Assembly (NCBI GenBank): GCA_045595165.1
Contig: JAZNZY010000028.1
Location: 1 to 13,288, forward strand
Source of the DNA: SFLA01 sp045595165
GTDB lineage: Bacteria > Bacillota > Clostridia > Oscillospirales > CAG-382
DNA length: 13,288 bases
Direction: 5' to 3'
Under the pieces are notes generated by a model that was not told the origin of the DNA, made no database searches, and saw only the letters and a program-made list of their open reading frames with translations. The position numbers and the translations under genes were made by a program. This document shows positions 13,284 through 13,288 of the stretch, one piece after another (the first letter of the stretch is position 1; every line of letters starts with the position of its first letter).

Positions 13284-13288
13284 ACCCC

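Noticed and set aside
1..13288. CRISPR array, tRNA, rRNA, transposase or phage genes
   Set aside because: No regularly spaced long repeats, cloverleaf sequences, rRNA segments or mobile-element proteins were seen on either strand.

Overview
The window reads as a bacterial chromosome segment from a Gram-positive member of the Clostridia, probably an Oscillospirales-type lineage. Reasons are the dcw (division and cell wall) gene order beginning mraZ-rsmH-ftsL, a PASTA-bearing class B penicillin-binding protein, DivIB/FtsQ- and FtsL-type divisome proteins, strong GGAGG-like ribosome binding sites, and use of TTG and GTG starts. The genus assignment is inference; no rRNA is present.

Layout. Almost all of the window (1-11516) is one convergent-free, minus-strand gene block. 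In transcription order (right to left) it holds mraZ, rsmH, ftsL, ftsI/spoVD-type PBP, murF, mraY, ftsW, murG, ftsQ/divIB, ftsZ and a partial nfo (endonuclease IV) cut by the left edge. Genes are packed tightly: mraZ/rsmH are 1 nt apart, murF/mraY overlap by 4 nt (ATGA), and the ftsW ribosome binding site overlaps the mraY stop. Only two larger gaps occur inside the block: 118 nt between ftsL and the PBP gene, holding two perfect inverted repeats and a possible 10-codon leader, and 109 nt between ftsQ and ftsZ, holding a candidate ftsZ promoter.

A 323-nt AT-rich divergent intergenic region (11517-11839) separates mraZ from a plus-strand gene (11840-13240) that I do not recognise: a 466-residue protein with a large soluble N-terminal part and a hydrophobic C-terminal anchor. 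The region holds a good promoter for each direction, a two-copy decamer operator that fits MraZ autoregulation, a separate three-copy TGCCA repeat with exact 10-bp spacing, a 14-bp direct repeat and a palindrome abutting the promoter of the unknown gene. A perfect hairpin-forming palindrome lies at the right edge.

How the genes work together. MraZ is the expected regulator; RsmH methylates 16S rRNA; MurF finishes UDP-MurNAc-pentapeptide; MraY and MurG build lipid I and lipid II; FtsW polymerises and the PBP crosslinks septal peptidoglycan; FtsL and FtsQ/DivIB form the activating membrane subcomplex; FtsZ is the ring polymer. Usual members murE, murD, murC, murB and ftsA are absent between these genes, and the spoIIGA-sigE pair often found after ftsZ in spore formers is replaced by nfo. 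No tRNA, rRNA, CRISPR array, transposase or prophage gene was seen. The main unexplained items are the divergent membrane protein and the repeat-rich region controlling it and mraZ.
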